Of a stretch of 64,000 nucleotides of DNA, positions 1 through 7,675 are shown piece by piece. The notes beneath the pieces are model-generated. The model made no database searches, was not told where the DNA came from, and worked only from the letters and a program-made list of their open reading frames with translations. Every line of letters starts with the position of its first letter. The stretch's first letter is position 1. Position numbers and translations under genes: made by a program. The stretch lies in the NCBI RefSeq assembly GCF_013408565.1, contig NZ_JACBZX010000001.1:558001-622000 (forward strand), read 5' to 3'. The stretch is from Janibacter alkaliphilus (lineage in GTDB: Bacteria > Actinomycetota > Actinomycetes > Actinomycetales > Dermatophilaceae).

Positions 1-877
1 GCGTGGCGCCGCCGGCGACGACGCCGAGGACGGCCAGGAAGAGCAGCACCCGCATCACCCCGGCGACGACGATGCCGATGACCGAGACCCGGCTGACCTC
101 CTTCACCCGCTCCGGCCCGGTGATCCCGGAGTCGACGAGACGGTGCGCGCCGGCGTAGGTGATGTAGCCGCCGACGGTGCCGCCGATGAGGGTGACGATG
201 ATGAGGAAGTCGATGTCGTCCGGCAGCACGGTCTGGCGCATCGCCTCTCCCAGCGGCGGGTCGGAGGTGATCGCGACGTAGCTGACCATGGCGATCATCA
301 CCGCGCCGAGGACGACGACGATGCGGTCCATCGCCACGCCTGCCTTCTTGCTGACGAAGACGACGATGGCGATGACCGCGGAGACGGCGCCGCCGATCTT
401 GGCGTCGACGCCGAGCATGGCGTTGGCGCCGAGCGCGGTGCCGCCGATGTTGCCGATGTTGAAGACCAGCCCGCCGAAGACGACCAGTGCCGCCAGCAGG
501 TAGCCGGCGCCGGGGAGGACCTTGTTGGCGAGGTCCTGGGCGCGCATCCCGCTGATCCCGATGACCCGCCAGACGTTGAGCTGGACGGCGATGTCCACGA
601 GCACCGAGACGAGGATGGCGAAGGCGAAGGCGGCACCGAGCTCGGCGGTGAAGACCGTGGTCTGGGTGATGAAGCCGGGGCCGATGGCGCTGGTGGCCAT
701 GAGGAAGACGGCGCCGAGCAGCGCGCCCCTGCCGGCCGCACCGATCGGCGAGGGCGCCGACGCCGACCCGCCCTGGGTGCCGGCCTCGGTGCTCATCGAA
801 CCGCTGCTGGTCGAACCGGCGCTGCTGCCGTCGGCGCCGTCGGGCGCGTCGCGGCCTTCTCGCTCGGGCTGGGACAT
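1..877 (-). CDS. Nramp-family metal-ion-type transporter, C-terminus cut off by window edge
   Basis: An integral membrane transporter of the Nramp fold, in the divergent subgroup related to Bacillus YcsG rather than classical MntH. After a Ser/Gly/Thr-rich N-terminal tail of about 45 residues, the first membrane segment carries ATSAIGPGFITQTTVFT, which sits where Nramp proteins have their unwound metal-binding helix. Further hydrophobic segments run to the window edge, so the C-terminus lies outside. The ATG at 877 is preceded by AGGAGG. It is divergent from a GntR regulator and shares an operator region with it. In related genomes this subgroup often sits with 5-oxoprolinase genes, which would lie left of this window; that link and the substrate are inference. 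Confidence 0.75.
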   Translation of the reverse strand, partial: MSQPEREGRDAPDGADGSSAGSTSSGSMSTEAGTQGGSASAPSPIGAAGRGALLGAVFLMATSAIGPGFITQTTVFTAELGAAFAFAILVSVLVDIAVQLNVWRVIGISGMRAQDLANKVLPGAGYLLAALVVFGGLVFNIGNIGGTALGANAMLGVDAKIGGAVSAVIAIVVFVSKKAGVAMDRIVVVLGAVMIAMVSYVAITSDPPLGEAMRQTVLPDDIDFLIIVTLIGGTVGGYITYAGAHRLVDSGITGPERVKEVSRVSVIGIVVAGVMRVLLFLAVLGVVAGGAT

Positions 878-927
878 CTCGTCTCCTCCTGGTGGCGTCG
901 ACCACGGCGATGTGGTCCGATCACCGC

Positions 928-956
928 ACGCTAGCGATTGTTCAACAATCCGGCAA
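928..956 (-). promoter_or_regulatory. Promoter of the Nramp gene with a palindromic operator in its spacer
   Basis: Read leftwards, TTGCCG (956-951) and TAGCGT (933-928) form -35 and -10 hexamers with a 17-bp spacer. The spacer contains the perfect palindrome GATTGTTCAACAATC at 936-950. The TNGT-N3-ACNA core is the kind of site bound by FCD-type GntR repressors, and the gene for one starts at 1024 on the other strand. A rightward -10, TAGGAT at 970-975, could serve that regulator gene. Occupancy of the palindrome would block the leftward promoter. Confidence 0.6.
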
Positions 957-1023
957 TACCTCGATTCGCTAGGATCCCTGCGTCATCGACGACGACGCAG
1001 CGGAACGACAGGGCGGGGCGAGG

Positions 1024-1719
1024 ATGCGGCAGGACGAGGCCGGCTGGCTGGGCACGCTGGCCGAGGCACGGGAGAGCGTGCAGCAGACCAGCGCCTCCGG
1101 GCGGGTGGCCGCGGCCCTGCGGGAGCGGATCATCGAGGGCGACCTGCGCCCGGGCACCCGCCTGTCCGAGGTGAAGATCGGGCATGCGCTCGGGGTCTCC
1201 CGGAACACCCTGCGCGAGGCCTTCCAGCTGCTCACCCACGAGCGTCTCGTCGTGCACCGGCTCAACCGGGGGGTCTTCGTCCGGTCGTTGGAGGCCGACG
1301 ACGTCCGGGACCTCTACCGCTTCCGCCGGATGCTCGAGGTCGCCGCGATCCGGCAGGCGTCCCTCGGGACGCCCGACCTGAGCGGGCTCCGGGCCGCGGT
1401 GACCGAGGGCGAGCGCGCCGCACGGGACGAGGACTGGGCCCGGCTGGGCAGCGCGAACATGCACTTCCACCGGGCGCTGGCCGGGATGGCCGGCAGCCGC
1501 CGGGTCGAGGAGGCGATGGAGCAGGCGCTGGCCGAGATGCGCCTCGTCTTCGCCCGGATGGAGGACCCGCACGCCTTCTACACCCCCTACCTCGCCGAGA
1601 ACCAGCAGCTGCTCGCTCTGCTCGAGGCGGGGCGGCACGCCGAGGCCGAGCAGGCGCTGACCACCTACCTGCACCGCGCGGAGACCCAGCTGCTCGGGCG
1701 GTGGGGCGACACCCCCTGA
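1024..1719 (+). CDS. GntR-family transcriptional regulator, FadR/FCD subfamily
   Basis: A 231-residue DNA-binding repressor/activator. Residues about 25-90 form the winged helix-turn-helix, with GRVAAALRERIIEGDLRPGTR followed by the recognition helix region ALGVSRNTLREAFQLL. Residues about 95-225 form the all-helical FCD ligand-binding domain, which normally binds a metal ion and a carboxylate effector; His-containing segments such as MHFHRAL fit that. The ATG at 1024 has a purine-rich GGGCGAGG just before it. It is divergent from the Nramp-type transporter and probably controls that transporter and itself through the palindrome at 936-950. The effector cannot be read from sequence. Confidence 0.85.
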   Translation: MRQDEAGWLGTLAEARESVQQTSASGRVAAALRERIIEGDLRPGTRLSEVKIGHALGVSRNTLREAFQLLTHERLVVHRLNRGVFVRSLEADDVRDLYRFRRMLEVAAIRQASLGTPDLSGLRAAVTEGERAARDEDWARLGSANMHFHRALAGMAGSRRVEEAMEQALAEMRLVFARMEDPHAFYTPYLAENQQLLALLEAGRHAEAEQALTTYLHRAETQLLGRWGDTP

Positions 1720-1843
1720 GGCTCGGGTGGTCTCGCGACCCCCTGGGGCTCGCGCCGAGGGTGGCGCGGACGACCTGCCGCGGTGCGGGAGGGGCCGTCG
1801 AGAACCTCTCGGTCACCCGAGAAGCCTCCCCCCGCAACCGGCG

Positions 1844-1866
1844 CTTTATCGGGTAACCCGATAAAG
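1844..1866. terminator. Hairpin between convergent genes
   Basis: Perfect 10-bp arms CTTTATCGGG and CCCGATAAAG around a 3-nt loop lie between the ends of the GntR gene and mmsB. The position fits a two-way terminator. There is no run of T after the stem, and the AT-rich outer stem differs from the GC-rich terminators elsewhere in the window, so an operator role cannot be excluded. Confidence 0.5.
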
Positions 1867-1886
1867 GGGAGACAGGTGAGGTGGGG

Positions 1887-2756
1887 TCAGCGGAGGGTGG
1901 TGATGATCGAGGAGAAGTCGTGGCCGGCGTGCTCGGTCTCGCTGAGGCTGGCATAGAGGGCCGAGACCAGGCGGCCCACCTGGGCGTCCAGGCCGGAGCG
2001 CTCCACCTCGGCCATCGCCAGGGAGAGGTCCTTGTGCATCAGCGCCGTCGCGAAGCCGCCCTCGAAGTCGCGGTTCGCCGGGCTGGTCGGGACCGGGCCC
2101 GGCACCGGGCAGTTGGTCTGCAGCGCCCAGCACTGCGCGGCCGAGGTGGAGGCCACGTCGTAGAAGGCCTGGTTGGTCAGGCCGAGCTTCTCGCCGAGGA
2201 CGAAGGCCTCGGCCACCCCTACCTGGGTGATCGCCAGCAGCAGGTTGTTGCACAGCTTCGCCGCCTGCCCGTTGCCGCTGGCGCCGCAGTGCACGATCCG
2301 CCCGGCCATCGGGTCCAGCACCGGGCGGGCCAACTCCAGGTCGGCCTCGCTGCCGCCGACCATGAAGGTGAGCGTGCCGGCCTCGGCGCCCACCACGCCG
2401 CCGGAGACGGGCGCGTCGATGAACCGGTGACCGGCCGCGTCGACCTGCCCCGCCGCCTGCCAGGCCAGCTCGGCGCCGGTGGTCGAGGTGTCGATGAAGA
2501 GGGTGCCCTCGGCGGCCGCCGGCAGCACCTCCTCGTAGACGCTGAGCAGCACGTGCCCGTTGGGCAGGCTGGTCACCACGGTCTCGGCGCCCTCGACGGC
2601 CGCGGTGGCGGACGCCGCGGCCAGGACCCCGTGCGCGACGGCGGCCTCCCGCAGCTCGTCGACGGGGTCGAAGCCGACGACCTCGTGGCCGCCGCGGACG
2701 AGGTTGGCGGCCATGTGGCCACCCATGTGGCCGAGCCCGATGAACGCGATGGTCAT
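1887..2756 (-). CDS. mmsB: 3-hydroxyisobutyrate dehydrogenase
   Basis: Oxidises 3-hydroxyisobutyrate to methylmalonate semialdehyde with NAD(P)+, a late step of valine breakdown, in the cytoplasm. The 289-residue length is normal for the family. The N-terminus MTIAFIGLGHMGGHMAANL carries the GxGxMG nucleotide-binding motif; a substrate-binding region (DAPVSGGVVGAEAGTLTFM) lies near residue 120, and the helix with the catalytic lysine (GNGQAAKLCNN) near residue 170. It is the last gene of the operon, starting one base after the stop of the upstream hydrolase, whose product hydrolyses the CoA ester to its substrate. This placement makes the valine-pathway role more likely than that of a generic beta-hydroxyacid dehydrogenase. 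Confidence 0.9.
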   Translation of the reverse strand: MTIAFIGLGHMGGHMAANLVRGGHEVVGFDPVDELREAAVAHGVLAAASATAAVEGAETVVTSLPNGHVLLSVYEEVLPAAAEGTLFIDTSTTGAELAWQAAGQVDAAGHRFIDAPVSGGVVGAEAGTLTFMVGGSEADLELARPVLDPMAGRIVHCGASGNGQAAKLCNNLLLAITQVGVAEAFVLGEKLGLTNQAFYDVASTSAAQCWALQTNCPVPGPVPTSPANRDFEGGFATALMHKDLSLAMAEVERSGLDAQVGRLVSALYASLSETEHAGHDFSSIITTLR

Positions 2757-2757
2757 G

Positions 2758-3879
2758 TCATGCCTCCGTGCTGGTGTGCGGATCGTCCGGGAAGGTCAGC
2801 TCGTGCTCGCCGATCGGCGCGAAGTAGGCCTCGACCTGCGAGGCGGTCACCTCGGCCAGCGAGGCCGGGGACCACCGCGGGTCACGGTCCTTGTCGACGA
2901 CCTGGGCGCGGACGCCCTCGACGAAGTCGGCCGAGGCGTGGCAGTGGTAGGCCAGACGGGCCTCCTGGGCCAGCGCCTCCCGCAGGCTCATCCCTGCGGC
3001 CGAGCGCAGCGCCCGCAGGGTCACCGCGACCGAGGTGGGCGAGCGGGTCAGGATGGTCTCGGCGGCCTCGTCGGCGGCCTCGGTCCCGGTCTCGCGCAGC
3101 CGCCGCACGATCTCCTCGGCGTCGTCGCCGGCGTAGGCGGCGTCGATCCAGGACCGCTCCGGCAGCAGCGGCGCCGGCGGGGGCTCCTCGGCGAGCGCGT
3201 CGACCGCCTCCTCGGCGGGGGTCTCGGCGAGCGCCTGCAGCAGCCGCGGCAGCCGCTCGCTGGGCACGAACCGGTCGGCCAGCCCGAGCGCGATCGCGTC
3301 CCCGGCGCCGACCTGCCCGGCGGTGAGGGCCAGGTGGGTGCCGGTCTCCCCCGGCGCCCGTGAGAGCAGGTAGGTCCCGCCGACGTCGGGGATGAAGCCG
3401 ATCCCGGTCTCCGGCATGCCGATCCGCGAGCGTTCGGTGACCACCCGGATCCGCCCGTGGGCGGACAGGCCGATGCCTCCGCCGAGCACGATGCCGTCCA
3501 TGACGGCGACGTAGGGGGTCGTCAGCTCGTCGATCATCGCGTTCAGCCGGTACTCCGCGCTCCAGAAGTCCTGGGCCTCGCGCCCGCCGGCCTTCGCGTC
3601 CTTCCACAGCGCGACGATGTCGCCGCCGGCGCACAACCCGCGCTCGCCAGCGCCGGTGAGCACGATGGTCCCGACCTGCGGGTCGGCCTCCCACTCCTGC
3701 AGCTGCTCGGTGATCAGCCCGACCATCTCCATGGTCAGCGCGTTGATCGCCCGGGGCCGGTTGAGCACCAGGTGACCGACCCGTCCGTCCCGGCGAGCCA
3801 GGACGGGCGGCGCGTCGGCGCCTTGCGGCTCCGGCTGCCGTGCCTGGTCCGGCTGCTGCGCCTCGTGCGGACCGCTCAT
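2758..3879 (-). CDS. 3-hydroxyisobutyryl-CoA hydrolase (enoyl-CoA hydratase/isomerase fold)
   Basis: Releases free 3-hydroxyisobutyrate from its CoA thioester. This keeps toxic methacrylyl-CoA low and feeds the dehydrogenase encoded just downstream. The 373-residue protein is a crotonase-fold enzyme with the oxyanion-hole segment GLCAGGDIVALW, the HIBCH-type segment FWSAEYRLNAMIDELTTPYV and the catalytic-loop region GMPETGIGFIPDVG. I place the start at ATG 3879, where ATGA overlaps the stop of the acyl-CoA dehydrogenase gene by 4 bp. The frame stays open further upstream but that part only shadows the dehydrogenase gene. Residues 1-25 are a Gln/Pro-rich lead not typical of the family. A paralogue lies at 54088-55107. 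Confidence 0.85.
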   Translation of the reverse strand: MSGPHEAQQPDQARQPEPQGADAPPVLARRDGRVGHLVLNRPRAINALTMEMVGLITEQLQEWEADPQVGTIVLTGAGERGLCAGGDIVALWKDAKAGGREAQDFWSAEYRLNAMIDELTTPYVAVMDGIVLGGGIGLSAHGRIRVVTERSRIGMPETGIGFIPDVGGTYLLSRAPGETGTHLALTAGQVGAGDAIALGLADRFVPSERLPRLLQALAETPAEEAVDALAEEPPPAPLLPERSWIDAAYAGDDAEEIVRRLRETGTEAADEAAETILTRSPTSVAVTLRALRSAAGMSLREALAQEARLAYHCHASADFVEGVRAQVVDKDRDPRWSPASLAEVTASQVEAYFAPIGEHELTFPDDPHTSTEA

Positions 3880-5015
3880 GCCCGCCCCCGCACCAGCTCG
3901 CGGGAGACCACGACCTGCATGATCTCGTTGGTGCCCTCGAGGATCTGGTGGACCCGCAGGTCGCGCACGATCTTCTCGATGCCGTACTCCCACAGGTAGC
4001 CGTAGCCGCCGAACAGCTGCAGCGCGTGGTTGGCCACGTCGAAGCAGGAGTCGGTCACGAAGCGCTTGGCCATCGCGCACCTGGCACCGGCACCCTCCGC
4101 ACCGGCGTCCAGGGCGTCGGCGGCGTCGTGCAGCATCAGCCGTGAGGCGTGCAGCCGGGTGGCCATGTCGGCCAGCCGGAAGCGCAGCGACTGCTGCTCC
4201 AGCAGCGGCTCGCCGAAGGCCTCCCGGGTGCGCAGGTGCGCCAGCGCCGCGTCGAAGGCGGACTGGGCGCCGCCCAGGGAGCAGGCGGCGATGTTCAGCC
4301 GGCCGCCGTCCAGGCCCTTCATGGCGATGGCGAAGCCGCGTCCCTCCTCCCCGAGCAGGTGGTCGGCCGGGATCCGCACCCCGTCGAGGACGACCTCGCG
4401 GGTGGGCTGCGCGTTCCAGCCCATCTTCGCCTCGTTGGCGCCGAAGGACAGCCCCTCGGCGTCGGCCGGGACGACGAAGGCGGACACCCCCTTCGCCCCC
4501 GGACCGCCGGTCCTGGCCATGACGACGTACACGTCCGCCGCACCGGCACCGGAGATGAACTGCTTGGCGCCGTCGAGGACGTAGCCGTCGCCGTCGGCCC
4601 GGGCGGTGGTGCGCAGCGCCGCGGCGTCAGAGCCCGAGCCGGCCTCGGTGAGGCAGTAGCTGGCCAGCTGGTCCATCGCGGTCAGCGGCGGCAGCCACCG
4701 CTGGCGCTGCTCCGGGGTGCCGGCCGAGTCGATCATCGACGTGGCCATGTTGTGGATCGAGATGTAGGCGGCGACCGTCGGGCAGGCGGTCGCCAGCTGC
4801 TCGAAGATCCGCACCCCGTCGGCGCGGGTCAGGCCGGAGCCGCCGACGTCCTCGGCGACCCAGATGCCGCCGAGCCCGAGGCCGCCCGCGGCGGAGAGCA
4901 CGTCCACCGGGAAGTGCTTGTCCCGGTCCCACCCGGCGGCGTGCGGGGCGATCTGCTCGTCGGCGAACTCCCGCACCATCGCGGTGAGCTCGACGATCTC
5001 GTCGCTGACCGCCAT
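3876..5015 (-). CDS. Acyl-CoA dehydrogenase, probably isobutyryl-CoA dehydrogenase
   Basis: A 379-residue FAD enzyme that introduces the alpha-beta double bond. In this operon the expected substrate is isobutyryl-CoA, giving methacrylyl-CoA. Seen in the protein: the FAD/substrate segment YCLTEAGSGSDAAALRTTA, the mid-domain GAKQFISGAG, and the C-terminal segment YGYLWEYGIEKIVRDLR followed by HQILEGTNEIMQ, whose glutamate is the catalytic base in the short-chain group. It lies one base after the mmsA stop and overlaps the hydrolase by 4 bp, so translation is coupled. Electron transfer would go through ETF, not encoded here. The substrate is inferred from the neighbours. Confidence 0.85.
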   Translation of the reverse strand: MAVSDEIVELTAMVREFADEQIAPHAAGWDRDKHFPVDVLSAAGGLGLGGIWVAEDVGGSGLTRADGVRIFEQLATACPTVAAYISIHNMATSMIDSAGTPEQRQRWLPPLTAMDQLASYCLTEAGSGSDAAALRTTARADGDGYVLDGAKQFISGAGAADVYVVMARTGGPGAKGVSAFVVPADAEGLSFGANEAKMGWNAQPTREVVLDGVRIPADHLLGEEGRGFAIAMKGLDGGRLNIAACSLGGAQSAFDAALAHLRTREAFGEPLLEQQSLRFRLADMATRLHASRLMLHDAADALDAGAEGAGARCAMAKRFVTDSCFDVANHALQLFGGYGYLWEYGIEKIVRDLRVHQILEGTNEIMQVVVSRELVRGRA

Positions 5016-5016
5016 G

Positions 5017-6513
5017 TCAGCTCATGGTGGGGATGACGAAGCTGGCGCCCTCGCGGATGCCTGTCGGCCAGGTCTGGGTGACCGTCTTGGTCTTGGTGTA
5101 GAAGCGGAAGGCGTCCGGGCCGTGCTGGTTGAGGTCGCCGAAGCCGGAGGCCTTCCATCCGCCGAAGGTGTAGTAGGCGATCGGCACCGGGATCGGCACG
5201 TTCACACCGACCATGCCGGTGTCGACGCGGGTGGTGAAGTCGCGGGCGGTGTCACCGTCCCGGGTGAAGATGGCCACGCCGTTGCCGTACTCGTGCTCGC
5301 TCGGCAGCCGCAGGGCCTCCTCGTAGTCGGCCGCACGGACCACGCTGAGCACCGGGCCGAAGATCTCCTCGGTGTAGATCCGCATGTCCGGGGTGACCCG
5401 GTCGAAGAGCACCGGACCGACGAAGAAGCCGTCCTCCAGCCCCTCGACGACCAGGTCGCGGCCGTCGTGGGCCAGCTCGGCGCCCTCGTCGACGCCGATC
5501 TGGATGTAGTCGAGCACCCGCTGCTTGGCCTGCGGGGTGACCAGCGGACCGAAGTCGGCCTTCTCGTCGAAGGAGTGGCCGACGGTGAGCCCGGCGATCC
5601 GCTCCTTGAGCTTGGCGACCAGCGCGTCGGCGGTCTCCTCCCCCACCGGCACGGCCACCGAGATCGCCATGCACCGCTCGCCGGCGGAGCCGTAGCCGGC
5701 ACCGATGAGCGCGTCGGCGGCCTGGTCGAGGTCCGCGTCGGGCATGACGATCATGTGGTTCTTGGCCCCGCCGAAGCACTGCGCGCGCTTGCCGTGCTTG
5801 GCGGCGGTCTCGTAGATGTAGTGCGCGATCGGCGTCGAGCCGACGAAGCCGAGCGCCTCGACGCGCGGGTCCTCCAGCAGGGTGTCGACGGCGTCCTTGT
5901 CACCGTTGACCACGTTGAGGACGCCCGCCGGCAGCCCGGCCTCGATGAAGAGCTCGGCGATGCGCAGCGGCACGGAGGGGTCGCGCTCGGAGGGCTTGAG
6001 CACGACCGCGTTGCCGGCGGCCAGGGCCGGGCCGATCTTCCACAGCGGGATCATCGCCGGGAAGTTGAAGGGGGTGATCGCGGCGACGACGCCGAGCGGC
6101 TGCCGGATGGAGTAGACGTCGATGCCGGTGCCGACGCCGGTGGAGTGCTCGCCCTTGAGCAGGTGCGGTGCGCCGGCGCAGAACTCGACCACCTCCAGAC
6201 CCCGCTGCCAGTCCCCCTTCGCGTCCGGGATGGTCTTGCCGTGCTCGCTGGAGAGCAGCCGGGCGAGCTCGTCCATGTTCTGGTGCGCCAGCTCGACGAA
6301 CTTCAGCAGCACCCGGGCCCGGCGCTGCGGGTTCATCGCCGCCCAGGCCGGCTGCGCCGCCTGCGCGCTGGAGATCGCGGCCTCGACCTCCTCCCGCGAG
6401 GCGAGCGGGACGGTGTCGCGGACGCTGCCGGCGGCAGGGTCGAAGACGTCGGCGGTCCGTCCGGAGGTGCCCGGGACGCGCGCGCCGTCGAGGAAGTGGG
6501 AGAGCTCAGCCAT
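5017..6513 (-). CDS. mmsA: CoA-acylating methylmalonate-semialdehyde dehydrogenase
   Basis: Converts methylmalonate semialdehyde with CoA and NAD+ to propionyl-CoA, the final step of the valine route. It has 498 residues, the usual family length. Features include the NAD-binding fold with GFVGSTPIAHYIYETAAKHG, the segment CFGGAKNHMIVMPDADLDQ typical of MmsA/IolA rather than other aldehyde dehydrogenases, and the catalytic cysteine in GSAGERCMAIS. It is the first gene of the four-gene operon, and its start at 6513 follows a promoter with an inverted repeat around the -10. Gene order is mmsA, dehydrogenase, hydrolase, mmsB, which is not the order of the chemical steps. Confidence 0.93.
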   Translation of the reverse strand: MAELSHFLDGARVPGTSGRTADVFDPAAGSVRDTVPLASREEVEAAISSAQAAQPAWAAMNPQRRARVLLKFVELAHQNMDELARLLSSEHGKTIPDAKGDWQRGLEVVEFCAGAPHLLKGEHSTGVGTGIDVYSIRQPLGVVAAITPFNFPAMIPLWKIGPALAAGNAVVLKPSERDPSVPLRIAELFIEAGLPAGVLNVVNGDKDAVDTLLEDPRVEALGFVGSTPIAHYIYETAAKHGKRAQCFGGAKNHMIVMPDADLDQAADALIGAGYGSAGERCMAISVAVPVGEETADALVAKLKERIAGLTVGHSFDEKADFGPLVTPQAKQRVLDYIQIGVDEGAELAHDGRDLVVEGLEDGFFVGPVLFDRVTPDMRIYTEEIFGPVLSVVRAADYEEALRLPSEHEYGNGVAIFTRDGDTARDFTTRVDTGMVGVNVPIPVPIAYYTFGGWKASGFGDLNQHGPDAFRFYTKTKTVTQTWPTGIREGASFVIPTMS

Positions 6514-6552
6514 GGTGAGACGTCCTTGTCTGGTCCGGCAGGGGTGTGTGCT

Positions 6553-6595
6553 GGGTCACCAGACAGGGTACGGGTGACCCTCGGACCCGAGGCAA
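6553..6595 (-). promoter_or_regulatory. Valine operon promoter with inverted repeat around the -10
   Basis: Read leftwards, TTGCCT (6595-6590) and TACCCT (6570-6565) are plausible -35 and -10 hexamers with a 19-bp spacer. The -10 lies inside an inverted repeat with perfect 8-bp arms, GGGTCACC at 6553-6560 and GGTGACCC at 6573-6580, separated by 12 bp. This looks like an operator for repression of mmsA and the genes behind it. The regulator is not encoded next to it. Confidence 0.45.
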
Positions 6596-6636
6596 CCACC
6601 TCCGCCACCGCCAGGCGCTCGTCGGGCGTGGATCCC

Positions 6637-6730
6637 ACAGTCCTAGGACTGTCGCGCCGGCCCGTGCGCGCACGCGGTCCACGAGGACAGTCCTAGGACT
6701 GTCGCACCGGCCCGCGCGCGCAGGCGGTCC
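6637..6730. repeat. Duplicated unit built on the palindrome ACAGTCCTAGGACTGT
   Basis: Two units of about 44 bp start at 6637 and 6687, a 50-bp period, and differ at only a few bases. Each begins with the perfect 16-bp palindrome ACAGTCCTAGGACTGT (6637-6652 and 6687-6702) and continues CGC-CCGGCCCG-GCGCGCA-GCGGTCC. They lie between the 3' end of the SfLAP-like gene and the upstream side of the mmsA promoter. They could be tandem protein-binding sites or stem-loops. I do not recognise the motif. Confidence 0.7.
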
Positions 6731-6765
6731 TGAGAGACAACCGCGGGCCGAAGGGCGGAGGGCCG

Positions 6766-7557
6766 TCAGCCGATCCCGACCGCGCCGATGAGCGCGTCGA
6801 GACCGCCCGGCATCCGCGCGACCGCGTCCCGCGCGACGAGGAAGCCCACGATGCCGACGATCCAGGCCGTCGTGCTGGCGCTCGTGCGCTCCAGCCACCG
6901 CCCGAGCCGGGCGAGCACAGGCGCGACGAGGCGGTGCGCGCCGGTCCGCAGCGCGAGCAGCAGGAGCGCAGGCAGCAGCATGACCAGGCAGTACGCGGCG
7001 AGCACCCCGACCGTCGCGGCCGGCGAGAGATCCGCGCGGCTGATCAGCCCGGTCGCCCCGAGGTAGGGCAGCATCGTCGCCACCTCCAGGGCCGCGGCGG
7101 TCAGCGCGAGCAGGACCAGCGGTCGCAGACCGGCCCGTGCGCCGCCGCTCTCGCCAGCCCCGCTCTCGCAGGCCCCGCTCCCCTCTGCCCCGCTCTCCTC
7201 GGCACCCACGAGCCGCTCCCGCCACCGGGAGATCCGCCCGGGCGCCCCGTCGGCGTCCTTGCGGTCGATGAGGAAGCTGCCGCCGAGGAGCAGCACGCCG
7301 ACGACGAGCTGGATCCGCAGGCCGGTGGTGGTGTCGAGGACGTCGCCGATGTCGTCGAGCGCCGCCGAGGCACCGGCCACGAGGGCGAGGCCGAGGAGCA
7401 GGTAGAAGGCGCCGATCGTCCCGAGGAAGACGAGCACCCGGCGCACCGGCGGGCGGCCCGGGGTGAGCATGAGCCAGATCGGGATGAGCAGCGTGCCGAA
7501 GCTCGTGGAGTCGACGAGCGCGAGCGCCGCGAGGGTGGGGGCGAGCGACGTGGTCAT
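6766..7557 (-). CDS. GAP/SfLAP-family integral membrane protein
   Basis: A 263-residue membrane protein resembling the actinobacterial Sap (sulfolipid-1-addressing protein) family, whose mycobacterial members help export surface glycolipids. About six hydrophobic helices can be seen: LAALALVDSTSFGTLLIPIWLML, VLVFLGTIGAFYLLLGLALV, LRIQLVVGVLLLGGSFLI, then after a charged Ser/Glu/Gly-rich cytoplasmic loop, LRPLVLLALTAAALEVATML, VGVLAAYCLVMLLPALLLLAL and WIVGIVGFLVARDAV. The start is taken at ATG 7557 (MTTSLAP); the frame is open upstream but that stretch is not protein-like. Divergent from a two-component system. The cargo is unknown. Confidence 0.65.
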   Translation of the reverse strand: MTTSLAPTLAALALVDSTSFGTLLIPIWLMLTPGRPPVRRVLVFLGTIGAFYLLLGLALVAGASAALDDIGDVLDTTTGLRIQLVVGVLLLGGSFLIDRKDADGAPGRISRWRERLVGAEESGAEGSGACESGAGESGGARAGLRPLVLLALTAAALEVATMLPYLGATGLISRADLSPAATVGVLAAYCLVMLLPALLLLALRTGAHRLVAPVLARLGRWLERTSASTTAWIVGIVGFLVARDAVARMPGGLDALIGAVGIG

Positions 7558-7675
7558 GGCCCCACCGTCGCCGTGCGCGCCGGATCGCACATCGCCCAGG
7601 CGGACGAGGTACGGCCTGGCCGTCTCCATCCTTCGGATGAAGGGCGCGTGCCCCGGGCTGTGCTGGGATGGTCGG

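Noticed and set aside
2758..4080. A longer start (440 residues) for the hydrolase
   Set aside because: The extra 67 residues overlap the acyl-CoA dehydrogenase gene and are Arg-rich shadow sequence; ATG 3879 gives the usual 4-bp overlap.
4864..6696. A 610-codon plus-strand frame opposite mmsA
   Set aside because: Shadow of mmsA; composition is Val/Gly/Asp/His repeats typical of antisense frames.
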